A DNA stretch of 28,597 nt. It comes from an uncultured Christensenellaceae bacterium. Its GTDB lineage: Bacteria > Bacillota > Clostridia > Christensenellales > Pumilibacteraceae. The position numbers and the translations under genes are program-made. The stretch spans positions 17,000-45,596 of the forward strand of contig CAJUNM010000004.1 of NCBI GenBank assembly GCA_910587805.1, given 5' to 3'. This document shows, one piece after another, positions 16,501 through 22,645 of this stretch; the stretch's first letter is position 1, and each line of letters opens with the position of its first letter. Below the pieces are notes generated by a model. The model did no database searches and was not told the DNA's origin. It saw only the letters and a list, made by a program, of their open reading frames with translations.

Positions 16501-16579
16501 TTATGACGAAAAATCGGATCTCGGCGGATACAATTACGACAAGCTCGAGTTGGAATTTTTCAAGGGCGCATCCGCCTAA
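10547..16579 (+). CDS. Giant domain-swapped GH3 glycosidase with Cys-rich and CBM-like modules
   Basis: The 2010-residue protein has the two GH3 halves in reversed order. After TM1 (residues 12-35) comes the alpha/beta-sandwich half (from about 114, EGSVLLWNKGNALPLK; likely acid/base E242 in ARTAGEDFD). A PFGYGLSYT motif (439) and an Fn3-like domain (about 446-560) follow. The TIM-barrel half covers about 706-985: SDGPAGMR, KHFALNDQERNR at 836, and probable nucleophile D915 in GIVETDAC. Two more TM segments (997-1022, 1056-1078) flank a basic loop, so both the enzyme and the C-terminal region should face outside. The rest alternates four Cys-rich motifs (from H1091, H1271, H1459, H1820) with four beta-sandwich CBM6/35-like modules starting with FEAEDA-type sequence. 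Two InlB-like repeats lie at about 1659-1733 and 1745-1817. Reversed GH3 order is known in some Clostridia glucosidases. The substrate is unknown; beta-glucosidase or beta-xylosidase is likely. Confidence 0.93.
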   Translation: MIKRRRKFTVFVKSVWTMLSAFFALLFVFFAVGTSIASENAAALNKTFDTQDTKLVQTGNGGEDLDHYKSDYIERDANGEIEYVKDKNGNKSTIRNDAAMRENSKRVGEQTAVEGSVLLWNKGNALPLKSGARVSVFGIASQNYMFTGTGSGQVDVISEESGTLGSQLKGKGFTVNDKLEAKYKQLKASYGGKNGYDNSAASNYMPWFEVNEAPYSEVRAVAEETLTADDTAVMIIARTAGEDFDIFDVVKDNPVGGGRKNYLELTAEEAGVLEELNILKSKQKIKNIVLLLNTSNPMQFANITNDKYGVDACVWVGQGGTMSFAQISDVLAGHDEYVVSGRATDTLVYNNHSAPSDANFGDYTWTEYSDKLPDLDKEYAQYYQTHNMKYLVYQEGVYVGYRYYETRYEDTVLGVDGATSVKGSTDGTAWDYSKEVAFPFGYGLSYTAFEQTEFDVKENKSGYDVSLKLRNTGGYAGKDVMQVYIQRPYTDYDRRHGIEKPAVELVGFAKTDKLDAQTGEQTLTVSIDRENLRTYDAYGQKTYILEAGDYYLAVGTNAHDALNNILAAKDLTPEQKARMDASGDASKAYKITIDANDYETFAISTDTKEKITNRFDDADLNLYEGTKDDQTVKYLSRNDWEGTYPTSAVSLKCVNDVMVRDMQYGHEVAVKENDALPVYGKTTSPLGKLNLSMLRELEYDDPMWNYLLDQLTLEEQNWLCSYGLGFIAAASSVGAPGGKASDGPAGMRASKFAFPAPVVMAATWNKELMERVGDAMGHEALHRNFVVMYAPGADIHRSPYGGRNWEYYSEDGVLSGLMLAAEVKGVQDVGIIVMTKHFALNDQERNRYGVATFFNEQSARELYLRAFEPAVRKSRMNGVMSSFNRIGCTWAGAHKGLLTDILRNEWNFIGIVETDACTAGNTLHMLDKYSKAEGMVAGNDLWMFNGSATFFNDSKDNATVMLALREACHRILYTQLHSAAMNGVSINTKIVKIVPWWQALLISASVISGVLMLAGVTMCVLSFVFDTARYKAYAARRAAARAASGAPKLKPLYRNLIIVGACVLGVAILLTSILVPVLGGDSAGGLKPEAHVCSSVCEKCGKCTDLDCQDPKCADKCGDSKQKFAFEAEDAVREGKLRALTVIGVGSDRYAVTGMNDNKGASVTFAVESPVDTTASLVVTVAGRDRATKFTDLIGVKVNDGEYLVRNTVVSAVKAEDKGSERAYSSYNLGCIDLAFGTNIISFTVLGDGADSAYDFDRIELLTDTTLEAGHMCTTKCPSCGKCSDEDCADDACSKEKCKCSFALEAEDAECSDGYNVKFGWLEVETNDQGRTYIKNLIGNQGGTISYRFRNDGDPEKTYDADLYATVSRLKVDTLFSDLFDITVNGKLYTGDAVVPAFKGVDEFMNDFTDASFGEIFLGRIQLRGGENVVSFEVLSADDSGAYNFDKITIRNATHIEMHRCEHVCEICGGCTTDCEYYDCKEFRCECDGLSGDVATIIAANNPNVTYANGPNPGQWAGVDVETNDGRTYIKGFNDNVGSWIEFTYNSAGDREALIFLTINRRKMLTVFSDWTDTIVTYADGTSVKLSSKARLEAYLWQSPTDNEWSSKAFTRVCIGKVQLKDGVNKIKFVNKDYNTRTDIGGYNYEKLELEFLGEPLEYAITTRSEGSGNVTASARASTVGKEITVTATPAAGYKLKSLKVYCQDKGENITIDITVAKKFAMPKSDAEIVAEFITESDYEKLPDYAVTFDKNGGNGEIDGVGNKKEYETFNLPNGDGLTKKGGYTFVCWTYEGKDYAAGAEFAMPAKAVTFVAKWEKAPHDCNDVCEHCGGCKTACDDDYCAFKCECADLSEDPPVVIEAEDSKYADGPAPGQWAGVKVESFGDVTCVGGFNNNVGSYLEFEYNSDTDRDALVFITVSRRRIASVFSEWTKTSITYPDGATDILANKVTLEAYENQWSAEAFVRVCVGKVSLKTGVNKIRFTSLGYDEKSDLGGYNYDKLELEFFKGASA
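13817..16090 (+). repeat. Four copies of a Cys-rich motif within the GH3 protein
   Basis: Copies start at 13817, 14357, 14921 and 16004, each about 80-95 bp. The shared plan is H-x-C-x3-C-x2-C-x2-C, then x3-4-C-x4-C-x3-4-C, with a final C-x-C in copies 2-4 (for example HDCNDVCEHCGGC, then DYCAFKCEC). Each precedes a CBM-like module. The even spacing of Cys and the leading His suggest a metal-binding or disulfide-knotted linker. Confidence 0.9.
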
Positions 16580-16630
16580 CTACAGTCTTTGGTAAAGCAA
16601 AAAATCAATAATCTTTAAGGAGAGAAAATC

Positions 16631-18226
16631 ATGAAAAAAATCAACAAACTGTTTGCCGTTTTGGCGGCGACGCTTGCGGCGACGTTCCTGTTCGCGGCAT
16701 GCAACGACAAGCCGGATGACGGCGGCAAAACCGAAGAGCCGGTCAAGTATACGGTAACGTATACCGCGGGCGAAGGCAGCGGCACGGTCCCGTCGGGCGG
16801 CAGTTATGTTGCGGGCGCTACGTTTGAATTGCCCGCGGCAAACGGTCTTTCCAAAGAAGGGTATGTATTCGATAAGTGGAGCGACGGCGAAAATACGTAC
16901 GCAGTCGGAGCGACGTATACCATGCCCGCAAAGAACGTCACTTTCGCGGCGACGTGGAAAGACGACGGCAGCGGCGAAACGCCCACTCCGCCTACAAAAT
17001 ATACCGTTACGTTCAGCGGCGGAGAAGATGCGGAAGGAACTGCGCCTACGGGCGGATCGTACGAAGAGGGCGCAACGTTCGATATCCCTGCGGCAGACGG
17101 ACTTGTTAAAGACGGTTTCGTGTTCGTATGCTGGACGTATAACGAAACGGATTACAATGTCGGCGACGTATTTACTATGCCTGCGGGCAATGTGGTTTTC
17201 ACCGCAAAATGGGAAGCGGAGACAGAGAAAAAACCCGACTTCGTTTTCGAGTCGGAAAACGCAAAGCTCGCAGACGGAAATAAAGAAAACCGTCCCGGCT
17301 GGGCGAACGTCAAAACCGAAGAAGTAACGAGAGAAGGCGAGCAACCTTTTACCGTCGCTGCGGGATTCAGCGAAAACCCCGGCGCGACCATAACGTATTC
17401 TTTTGTGGTCGGAGGAGAAACGGGTATGACGTATACTGCCGAACTCGTATCGAGAAATTCGCGTTTGAAAAATGAGACAAAATTTACCGACGTGATGAGA
17501 GTAACGGTAAACGGCAGCGTTGTTAGCAGCGATGCGATAATAAAAGCGCCCGAATGGGGCAGCGCCAATGACTATTATTGGTATGAGGATAACGTACTCG
17601 GCAATATCGAGCTTAAAGGCGGTAGTATCAATACTATAGTGTTTGAAGTAATTATCGACGGCTCGGACACTTGCTGCAACTTCGATAAGATAACGCTGCG
17701 CGATCTCACGGTAGACGTATCCGAACTTAAAACGGCTGTGCTCGAGGCGGAAAACGCCGCGCTCCAAGACGGCAATAAAGAAAATCTCCAACCTTGGGAA
17801 CATGTCAAAACCGAAGAAGTTCAAAAAGACGGAACGGTCACGCGAACGGTAGCCGCGGGATTCAGCGGAAACCCGGGCGCAACAATGACGTTTACGTTTA
17901 ATGTCGGCGGAGAAGTAGGGAAAAAGTATTCCGCAGAGCTTATTTCGACTAATTCGCGTTTGAAAGTCGCCGCGAAATTTACCGAGGTTATGAGGATTAC
18001 CGTGAACGGCAAGAAGATAAGCAGTAATGCTATAATACCGAAAAACGATTGGGGCAATCCTTATGACGACGAATGGTATTTGGATATTATCCTCGGCAGT
18101 ATCGAATTGAACGGCGGCAGCGTAAATACGATTGTATTTACCGTCATTCCCGACGGAGACGATACTTGCTGCAATTTCGATAAGATAACGTTGCGCGATC
18201 TTGCCGTCGATGTGACTGCGGCATAG
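16631..18226 (+). CDS. Surface lipoprotein with InlB-like repeats and two CBM-like modules
   Basis: The signal peptide ends in a lipobox (TFLFAAC, Cys24), so the mature protein should be lipid-anchored by Lgt. Two InlB B/Flg_new-type repeats occupy residues 40-115 and 124-196, with the hallmark GY.FD.WSDGE and TMPAKNVTFAATWK strands. Two tandem modules of about 165 residues follow (204-366 and 368-531), each starting FESENA or LEAENA and ending NFDKITLRDL after a Cys-Cys pair. These are close relatives of the modules in the GH3 protein upstream. AAGGAGAG lies directly before ATG 16631, 51 bp after the GH3 stop, with no promoter or terminator between, so it is probably co-transcribed. Likely role: glycan binding beside the membrane glycosidase. 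There is no catalytic domain. Confidence 0.9.
   Translation: MKKINKLFAVLAATLAATFLFAACNDKPDDGGKTEEPVKYTVTYTAGEGSGTVPSGGSYVAGATFELPAANGLSKEGYVFDKWSDGENTYAVGATYTMPAKNVTFAATWKDDGSGETPTPPTKYTVTFSGGEDAEGTAPTGGSYEEGATFDIPAADGLVKDGFVFVCWTYNETDYNVGDVFTMPAGNVVFTAKWEAETEKKPDFVFESENAKLADGNKENRPGWANVKTEEVTREGEQPFTVAAGFSENPGATITYSFVVGGETGMTYTAELVSRNSRLKNETKFTDVMRVTVNGSVVSSDAIIKAPEWGSANDYYWYEDNVLGNIELKGGSINTIVFEVIIDGSDTCCNFDKITLRDLTVDVSELKTAVLEAENAALQDGNKENLQPWEHVKTEEVQKDGTVTRTVAAGFSGNPGATMTFTFNVGGEVGKKYSAELISTNSRLKVAAKFTEVMRITVNGKKISSNAIIPKNDWGNPYDDEWYLDIILGSIELNGGSVNTIVFTVIPDGDDTCCNFDKITLRDLAVDVTAA
17240..18223 (+). repeat. Tandem duplication of a CBM-like module
   Basis: Two consecutive units of about 490 bp (about 17240-17730 and 17735-18223) encode collinear modules. 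Shared stretches include DGNKEN, VKTEEV, AAGFS.NPGAT, RLK..(T/A)KFT(D/E)VMR(V/I)TVNG and DTCCNFDKITLRDL. DNA similarity is also visible, pointing to a fairly recent duplication. Confidence 0.85.
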
Positions 18227-18237
18227 TAATCGATCTC

Positions 18238-18278
18238 AAAAAAATCCGTCCGCGCCTGATGGCGCGGGCGGATTTTTT
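18238..18278. terminator. Bidirectional terminator between the lipoprotein gene and glmS
   Basis: The arm 18238-18256 (A-run, TCCGTCCGCGCC) pairs with 18261-18278 (GGCGCGGGCGGA, T-run) around a TGAT loop, with one wobble. A-rich and T-rich flanks make it work in both directions for the converging genes. Confidence 0.92.
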
Positions 18279-18308
18279 GTCGACGGTTTTACGATTTGAT
18301 TGTAACGC

Positions 18309-20150
18309 TTATTCCACCGTTACCGATTTTGCGAGGTTTCTCGGTTTGTCTATGTCGCACTTGCGGCAGTCCGCGACATAGTATGCAAACAATTGCAACG
18401 CGACAGCGGCGAGTATGGGCGCAATGTCGTCGTCGCATTCGGGCAGAATGATAACCTTGTCGGATGCAGAGCTTATCTTGGCGTTTTCGGGCGAGGCGAC
18501 TGCTATGACCGTGCCTTTGCGCGACGATACAGATTTGATGTTGGATTCCATTTTGGGATAAAGCGCGCTTTGGGTCACGAGCGCGAGCGTTACGGTGCCT
18601 TCTTCGATAAGCGAGATCGTGCCGTGTTTCAGCTCGCCCGCGGCGTATGCCTCGGCGTGAATGTACGATATTTCTTTGAGCTTGAGCGCGCCCTCGAGCG
18701 ATGCGGCATAGTCCGCGCCGCGGCCTATAAAGAACGCGCAATGGTTTTTGCTGTATTTTTTCGCGAGAGCGAGCATTTGCTCGATCTCGGCGGGCGCGAG
18801 CATTGCAGACACCTTGTCGGAAACGGACAAAAGCTCTTTTATCAGCGCGGAGTAACGCTCGTTTGTTATAGCGCCTTTTATCCGCGCCGCTTTCAGCCCT
18901 ATGAGATATAGCGCGGCTATCTGAGTGGTGTAACCCTTTGTTGTTGCAACCGCGATTTCGGGACCGGCGTGCGTGTACAGCACTCCGTCCGCCTCGCGTG
19001 CTATCGCGCTTTCCACTACGTTGACTACGGCTATTGTCCGCGAACCGCGCTTTTTGGCGAGCCGCAATGCGGCGAGCGTGTCGGCGGTTTCTCCGCTTTG
19101 GCTTATGATCAAGGTAAGTCGGTTTGCGCCCGTGATAGGGTCGGAGTATATATACTCGCTCGCAAGTTCGCAGTTTACGCGGATGCGCGCGTGCTTTTCT
19201 ATAAAATATTTGCCGACGATGCCCGCATGATACGCCGAGCCGCAGCCGATGATGTCTATTCCGTCGAGCGAGGCGATATATTCGGGCGTAAGCTCTATGC
19301 CGTCGAGATCGATCGAGCCGTCGCGCTTGATGCGCTGGCGTACGGTATCGGTAAGCGCGCGGGGCTGTTCGTGTATTTCCTTTATCATAAAGTGCGGATA
19401 CCCGCCTTTTTCCGCTTGCTCGATGTTCCACTTGACGGTGTACGGCTCTTTTGTTATCGGCTTGCCGTCGGCGTCGTAAAACGCGACTTCGGCGGGCGAT
19501 ACCGCGGCTATCTCGCCGTCACCGAGCAACACGAATTCGTGCGTGTATTCGAGCGCGGCGGCTACGTCGCTTGCTATGAAGTTTTCGCCGTTTTTGCCGT
19601 TGATTCCGATCATGAGCGGATTATCCTTGCGGATCGCGTAAATCGTGTTCGGCGCGTCAGCGCATAAAATCCCGACGGCGTACGAACCTTTGAGTTCGCG
19701 TTCCGCTTTTACGAGCGTTGCGAGCATGTCGCCGTTATACAGCGTTTCTATGAGATGCACGATAACTTCGCTATCGGTCTCGCTCGAAAAAACGCAGCCC
19801 GAAGCGGCGAGCGTTTGCTTTAGCTCGAAAAAGTTCTCTATTATGCCGTTGTGTACGATTGCGAACCGCCCGTCGTTTGATGCGTGCGGGTGCGCGTTCG
19901 CGTCGCTCGGCGCCCCGTGCGTCGCCCAACGCGTGTGTCCTATTCCGACAGTACCGCGCAACGCGTTGCCGAAATCGGTTTTTTTATCGAGTACGGCAAC
20001 TTTGCCCTCGGCTTTTACGACGGTTATTTTTCCGCGTTCGAGTACGGCGATACCGCTGCTGTCATAACCGCGGTAGTCGAGACGCTTCAGTCCGTTCAAA
20101 AGTTTGGGCGCGGCTTGCGCGCCGCCGGTGTATCCTATGATACCGCACAT
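18309..20150 (-). CDS. glmS: Glutamine--fructose-6-phosphate aminotransferase (isomerizing)
   Basis: GlmS makes glucosamine-6-phosphate from fructose-6-phosphate and glutamine, the entry step to UDP-GlcNAc. The N-terminal amidotransferase starts MCGIIGYTGG with nucleophile Cys2 and includes HTRWATHGAPSDANAHPH and NGIIEN. The two SIS sugar-binding domains show DIIGCGSAYHAG (G302-S305 region), SQSGETADTL and HAEAYAAGELKHG. The C-terminus ends DKPRNLAKSVTVE as in all GlmS. The 613 residues are normal length. GGAG sits six bases before the ATG. The upstream gene's stop is only 2 bp away, so glmS is expressed from that gene's promoter. The short intergenic space leaves no room for a glmS ribozyme. 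Confidence 0.97.
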   Translation of the reverse strand: MCGIIGYTGGAQAAPKLLNGLKRLDYRGYDSSGIAVLERGKITVVKAEGKVAVLDKKTDFGNALRGTVGIGHTRWATHGAPSDANAHPHASNDGRFAIVHNGIIENFFELKQTLAASGCVFSSETDSEVIVHLIETLYNGDMLATLVKAERELKGSYAVGILCADAPNTIYAIRKDNPLMIGINGKNGENFIASDVAAALEYTHEFVLLGDGEIAAVSPAEVAFYDADGKPITKEPYTVKWNIEQAEKGGYPHFMIKEIHEQPRALTDTVRQRIKRDGSIDLDGIELTPEYIASLDGIDIIGCGSAYHAGIVGKYFIEKHARIRVNCELASEYIYSDPITGANRLTLIISQSGETADTLAALRLAKKRGSRTIAVVNVVESAIAREADGVLYTHAGPEIAVATTKGYTTQIAALYLIGLKAARIKGAITNERYSALIKELLSVSDKVSAMLAPAEIEQMLALAKKYSKNHCAFFIGRGADYAASLEGALKLKEISYIHAEAYAAGELKHGTISLIEEGTVTLALVTQSALYPKMESNIKSVSSRKGTVIAVASPENAKISSASDKVIILPECDDDIAPILAAVALQLFAYYVADCRKCDIDKPRNLAKSVTVE

Positions 20151-20152
20151 AT

Positions 20153-20956
20153 TTACTCCTCGTTGTGTGACGTATCGTCGTCGGCAACATTTTTATTTAT
20201 ATTATTTATGTTGCTTCGGGACGTTTTGTCCGTTTGTATTTCTTTTTCGTTTGTTTCGGTCGTTGTTTGCGCGTCGACGCTTGCGTCTTTAGGCTTGTAT
20301 ATTATAAGCTTTACTACGAGCGCGATAACCACAACTACGGCTATTATAAAGAACGCGAGCGTTATCCATTCCACGTACGGCTCGAACAGCCGGCTTATGA
20401 GCGTTATTATTCCGCATGCGGCGGCGTTGCCGAGCGTGACTCCGATCAAAGCTTTTACGAACCCGACCTTGACGATCGACGCGACCGCGCTGCCCGTCCA
20501 TACGCCGGTAAGGGGTAGAGGTATAGCGACGAACAGCGCCGTGCCGCCCATTCTTTTGAGATCGGACTTTGTGAGTATTTTTTTCTTTTTCTTTTTTGTG
20601 TCGGACACGTTCGATGTTTCCGAACTTTTCGCGTCGTCGGGGTTTGGCTCGTCCGCGAGCGAACGCGATTTTTTGTAAAATTTATCGTAGAGGAATTTGC
20701 CGAGTTTGGAAAACGCTTTGGTTTTGGACAGCGCGTTTATTGTGGGAATGAGCACGAGCAAAAGTATCGGGATTATTGCGGTAGAGCCGAAAAACGCCCA
20801 GCCGAACGATTCCCAAGACGTAAGCCCCATGCTCATGCCGAACGGTATGGCAAACCGCGCCTCGGCGATCGGGATCATTGACAAGAGGAATACCGACAGC
20901 GGCGCGCCTACGGAGTTTGCCATTGCTTGTGCTATGTGTTGTACGAATTCGGTCAT
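20153..20956 (-). CDS. Putative small multidrug export family membrane protein
   Basis: The 267-residue protein matches the Sm_multidrug_ex type (PF06695): SMIPIAEARFAIPFGMSMG near the start, then FFGSTAIIPILLLVLIP, and a second half with RMGGTALFVAIPLPLTGVWT and TLGNAAACGIITL. About five membrane segments are expected, with a Lys-rich cytoplasmic loop (KKKKKKILTKSDLK) and a long polar C-terminal tail (residues 225-267). Despite the family name, transport activity is not well established. I start at ATG 20956, with GAGG upstream, because an earlier ATG (21013) would lie within the promoter. It is the first gene of an operon with glmS, which starts 2 bp later. Confidence 0.85.
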   Translation of the reverse strand: MTEFVQHIAQAMANSVGAPLSVFLLSMIPIAEARFAIPFGMSMGLTSWESFGWAFFGSTAIIPILLLVLIPTINALSKTKAFSKLGKFLYDKFYKKSRSLADEPNPDDAKSSETSNVSDTKKKKKKILTKSDLKRMGGTALFVAIPLPLTGVWTGSAVASIVKVGFVKALIGVTLGNAAACGIITLISRLFEPYVEWITLAFFIIAVVVVIALVVKLIIYKPKDASVDAQTTTETNEKEIQTDKTSRSNINNINKNVADDDTSHNEE

Positions 20957-20983
20957 GCGGGTATCAACCTCAATTACTTTTAT

Positions 20984-21013
20984 ATTATAGCCGATTTCGT
21001 TATTATATGTCAA
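20984..21013 (-). promoter_or_regulatory. Promoter of the exporter-glmS operon (minus strand)
   Basis: Read on the minus strand, TTGACA (21013-21008) and TATAAT (20989-20984) are both perfect, 18 bp apart. The start is expected near 20977, about 20 bases before the ATG. Confidence 0.85.
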
Positions 21014-21031
21014 CAGATTACGCGAAATGTA

Positions 21032-21060
21032 TTGACTTATTCCGCATAATACGCTATAAT
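21032..21060 (+). promoter_or_regulatory. Promoter of glmM
   Basis: TTGACT (21032-21037) and TATAAT (21055-21060) are 17 bp apart. The start near 21067 gives a leader of about 125 bases before glmM. The -35 box is 18 bp from that of the divergent glmS operon promoter. The leader holds a possible 19-codon ORF (ATG 21079 to TAA 21138) without a ribosome site. A second -10-like TATAAA lies at 21165-21170. Confidence 0.85.
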
Positions 21061-21192
21061 CAGTAAAAGAACCGCATTATGAATAAGATCGACGAACGGA
21101 GTTTGCGTCGTTTGATCATCGGTTTGCGAACATACTAAATATTTCGGTCATATCTTATATACGTTATAAATTGCTTCGGAGGGTTGCAAAGA

Positions 21193-22479
21193 ATGGGAAA
21201 ATATTTCGGAACCGACGGGATAAGGGGAAAGTACGGCGATAATCTCGACGCCGATCTCGCGTATAAAGTCGGGTTGGCTATCGTGGCGTATTTCGGCAAA
21301 GGCGCGGTGGTAGTCGGACGCGATACCAGAGTTTCGGGTCCCGAGATACAAGCTTCGCTCGTCGAGGGACTTAAACGCGGCGGCGCGGACGTTTTGCTCG
21401 TCGGAATTTTGCCCACGCCCGCAATTGCGCGCGCCGCGATAACGCACAAGGCGCTTTGCGGTATAGTTATTTCGGCGTCGCATAATCCGCCAGAGTATAA
21501 CGGAATAAAGATTTTCGACGGGAACGGCGTAAAACTCAGCGAGGAGCAGGAAGGCAGCGTCGAGTATTATATAGACAATCCGACGGAAATGCGCGCCGTA
21601 GGTTCGGTGTGCGAAATACGCGACGCGCAGCGGCAGTATATAGATTACTTGGTCGAAACCGTCGATTGCGATATGACGGGCGCAAAGGTGTGGCTCGATT
21701 GCGGATACGGCGCGGCGTCCACTGTCGCGAAGGAAGCGTTCGAGCGATTGGGCGCGGACGTTCAAATAGAAAACTTCAAGCTCCGCGGCGAAAAAATAAA
21801 CTGCGGTTGCGGCGCGTTGCATCCCGATTACGTTCTGCATTCTATGGTCGATACCGATTATAAACTCGGGTTTGCATACGACGGCGACGCCGACAGGCTC
21901 GCTTTCGTTTTCGACGGACGCATAATGGACGGCGATTCCGTTTTGTACAATATCGGCAGAGAAATGAAGTTGAAAGACGACGTGGTAGTAGGAACTATCC
22001 TTACGAATACCGCGCTCGAGCGCAGGCTCGAAAAGGACGGGCGCAGACTCGTCCGCACGCCCGTGGGCGATAAGTACATCTGCGATCTTATGTTCAAAAA
22101 GGGTTACAACCTCGGCGGCGAGCAGAGCGGGCATTATATAGTATACCCTCAAGCCACCACGGGCGACGGGATCATGTCGAGTATGTTTTTGACGAAAACG
22201 CTTTTCAAAAAAGGCAAGCTCGGCGAGTTTACCGAACTCAATCTTTTCCCGCAAAAAGCCATAGCCGAGTACGCCGACAGCTCGATCATGTACGATAAAG
22301 AGATGATCGGGCTTATAGAAGACTACACGTCGCGGCTTTCGGGAATAGGCAGGCTCATTGTGCGCATGTCGGGTACCGAACCCAAAGTGCGCGTAATGTG
22401 CGAGTGCGAGGACGCGCGCAAAATAGACGAGGTGCTGTCCGTATTCAAGCGTTATATCAACAACCGTAAAGCGAACTGA
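21193..22479 (+). CDS. glmM: Phosphoglucosamine mutase
   Basis: GlmM converts glucosamine-6-phosphate to glucosamine-1-phosphate, the step after GlmS. The protein starts MGKYFGTDGIRGKYG. It has the phosphoserine loop VISASHNPPEYNG (reactive Ser96), the Mg-binding DGDADRL, the sugar loop GGEQSGHYI and the phosphate-binding RMSGTEPKVRVM. At 428 residues it is slightly shorter than typical GlmM (about 445). GGAGGG at 21178-21183 precedes ATG 21193 by nine bases. The TTG at 21184 is inside the ribosome site spacing. Its position back-to-back with the glmS operon suggests shared control of hexosamine supply. Confidence 0.96.
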   Translation: MGKYFGTDGIRGKYGDNLDADLAYKVGLAIVAYFGKGAVVVGRDTRVSGPEIQASLVEGLKRGGADVLLVGILPTPAIARAAITHKALCGIVISASHNPPEYNGIKIFDGNGVKLSEEQEGSVEYYIDNPTEMRAVGSVCEIRDAQRQYIDYLVETVDCDMTGAKVWLDCGYGAASTVAKEAFERLGADVQIENFKLRGEKINCGCGALHPDYVLHSMVDTDYKLGFAYDGDADRLAFVFDGRIMDGDSVLYNIGREMKLKDDVVVGTILTNTALERRLEKDGRRLVRTPVGDKYICDLMFKKGYNLGGEQSGHYIVYPQATTGDGIMSSMFLTKTLFKKGKLGEFTELNLFPQKAIAEYADSSIMYDKEMIGLIEDYTSRLSGIGRLIVRMSGTEPKVRVMCECEDARKIDEVLSVFKRYINNRKAN

Positions 22480-22492
22480 ATCAATCGGTCGC

Positions 22493-22581
22493 AAAGGCAA
22501 ATACAGAACGGCAAAGAAATCAAAGAATCAAGCTGCCGTAAAAGCAAACGGAGAATAGCAAAGAAATCAAAGAATCAAGCT
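22493..22581 (+). repeat. Imperfect tandem repeat, 47-bp period, before the dehydratase promoter
   Basis: Two copies begin at about 22493 and 22540. The last 24 bp of each (22511-22534 and 22558-22581) are identical (GCAAAGAAATCAAAGAATCA then AGCT), and the preceding 18 bp match at about 12 positions. The second copy ends in a small CAAGC-TTT-GCTTG hairpin touching the -35 box. Confidence 0.85.
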
Positions 22582-22588
22582 TTGCTTG

Positions 22589-22617
22589 TTGACAAAATCG
22601 ATAAACAATGGTATCAT
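22589..22617 (+). promoter_or_regulatory. Promoter of the NDP-sugar dehydratase gene
   Basis: TTGACA (22589-22594) and TATCAT (22612-22617) are 17 bp apart. Transcription would start near 22624, about 22 bases before the start codon. The tandem repeat ends eight bases upstream of the -35 box. Confidence 0.82.
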
Positions 22618-22645
22618 ACATAAGACAACAGCACAATGAGGCATG

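Noticed and set aside
10547..16579. Interpretation of the GH3 gene as two genes fused by assembly error
   Set aside because: The frame is continuous. Both halves are needed for one GH3 active site, and the reversed order is known in Clostridia glucosidases.
18289..19431. 380-codon frame overlapping glmS on the same strand
   Set aside because: It is a frame-shifted shadow of glmS with extreme Arg content; GlmS itself is complete.
20151..20152. glmS ribozyme upstream of glmS
   Set aside because: Only 2 bp separate glmS from the preceding gene; there is no space for the ribozyme.
21079..21138. 19-codon ORF in the glmM leader as a regulatory leader peptide
   Set aside because: It has no Shine-Dalgarno site and no run of regulatory codons; chance occurrence in 125 bases is easy. 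Mentioned under the promoter but not called as a gene.
21148..22500. 450-codon open frame antisense to glmM, and similar long antisense frames (10586-11728, 11951-13318, 16580-17824, 13334-14569)
   Set aside because: They lie opposite clear family members, have Arg/His/Tyr-rich composition with no motifs and lack ribosome sites. The G- and C-rich codon pattern of the real genes leaves the opposite frames open.
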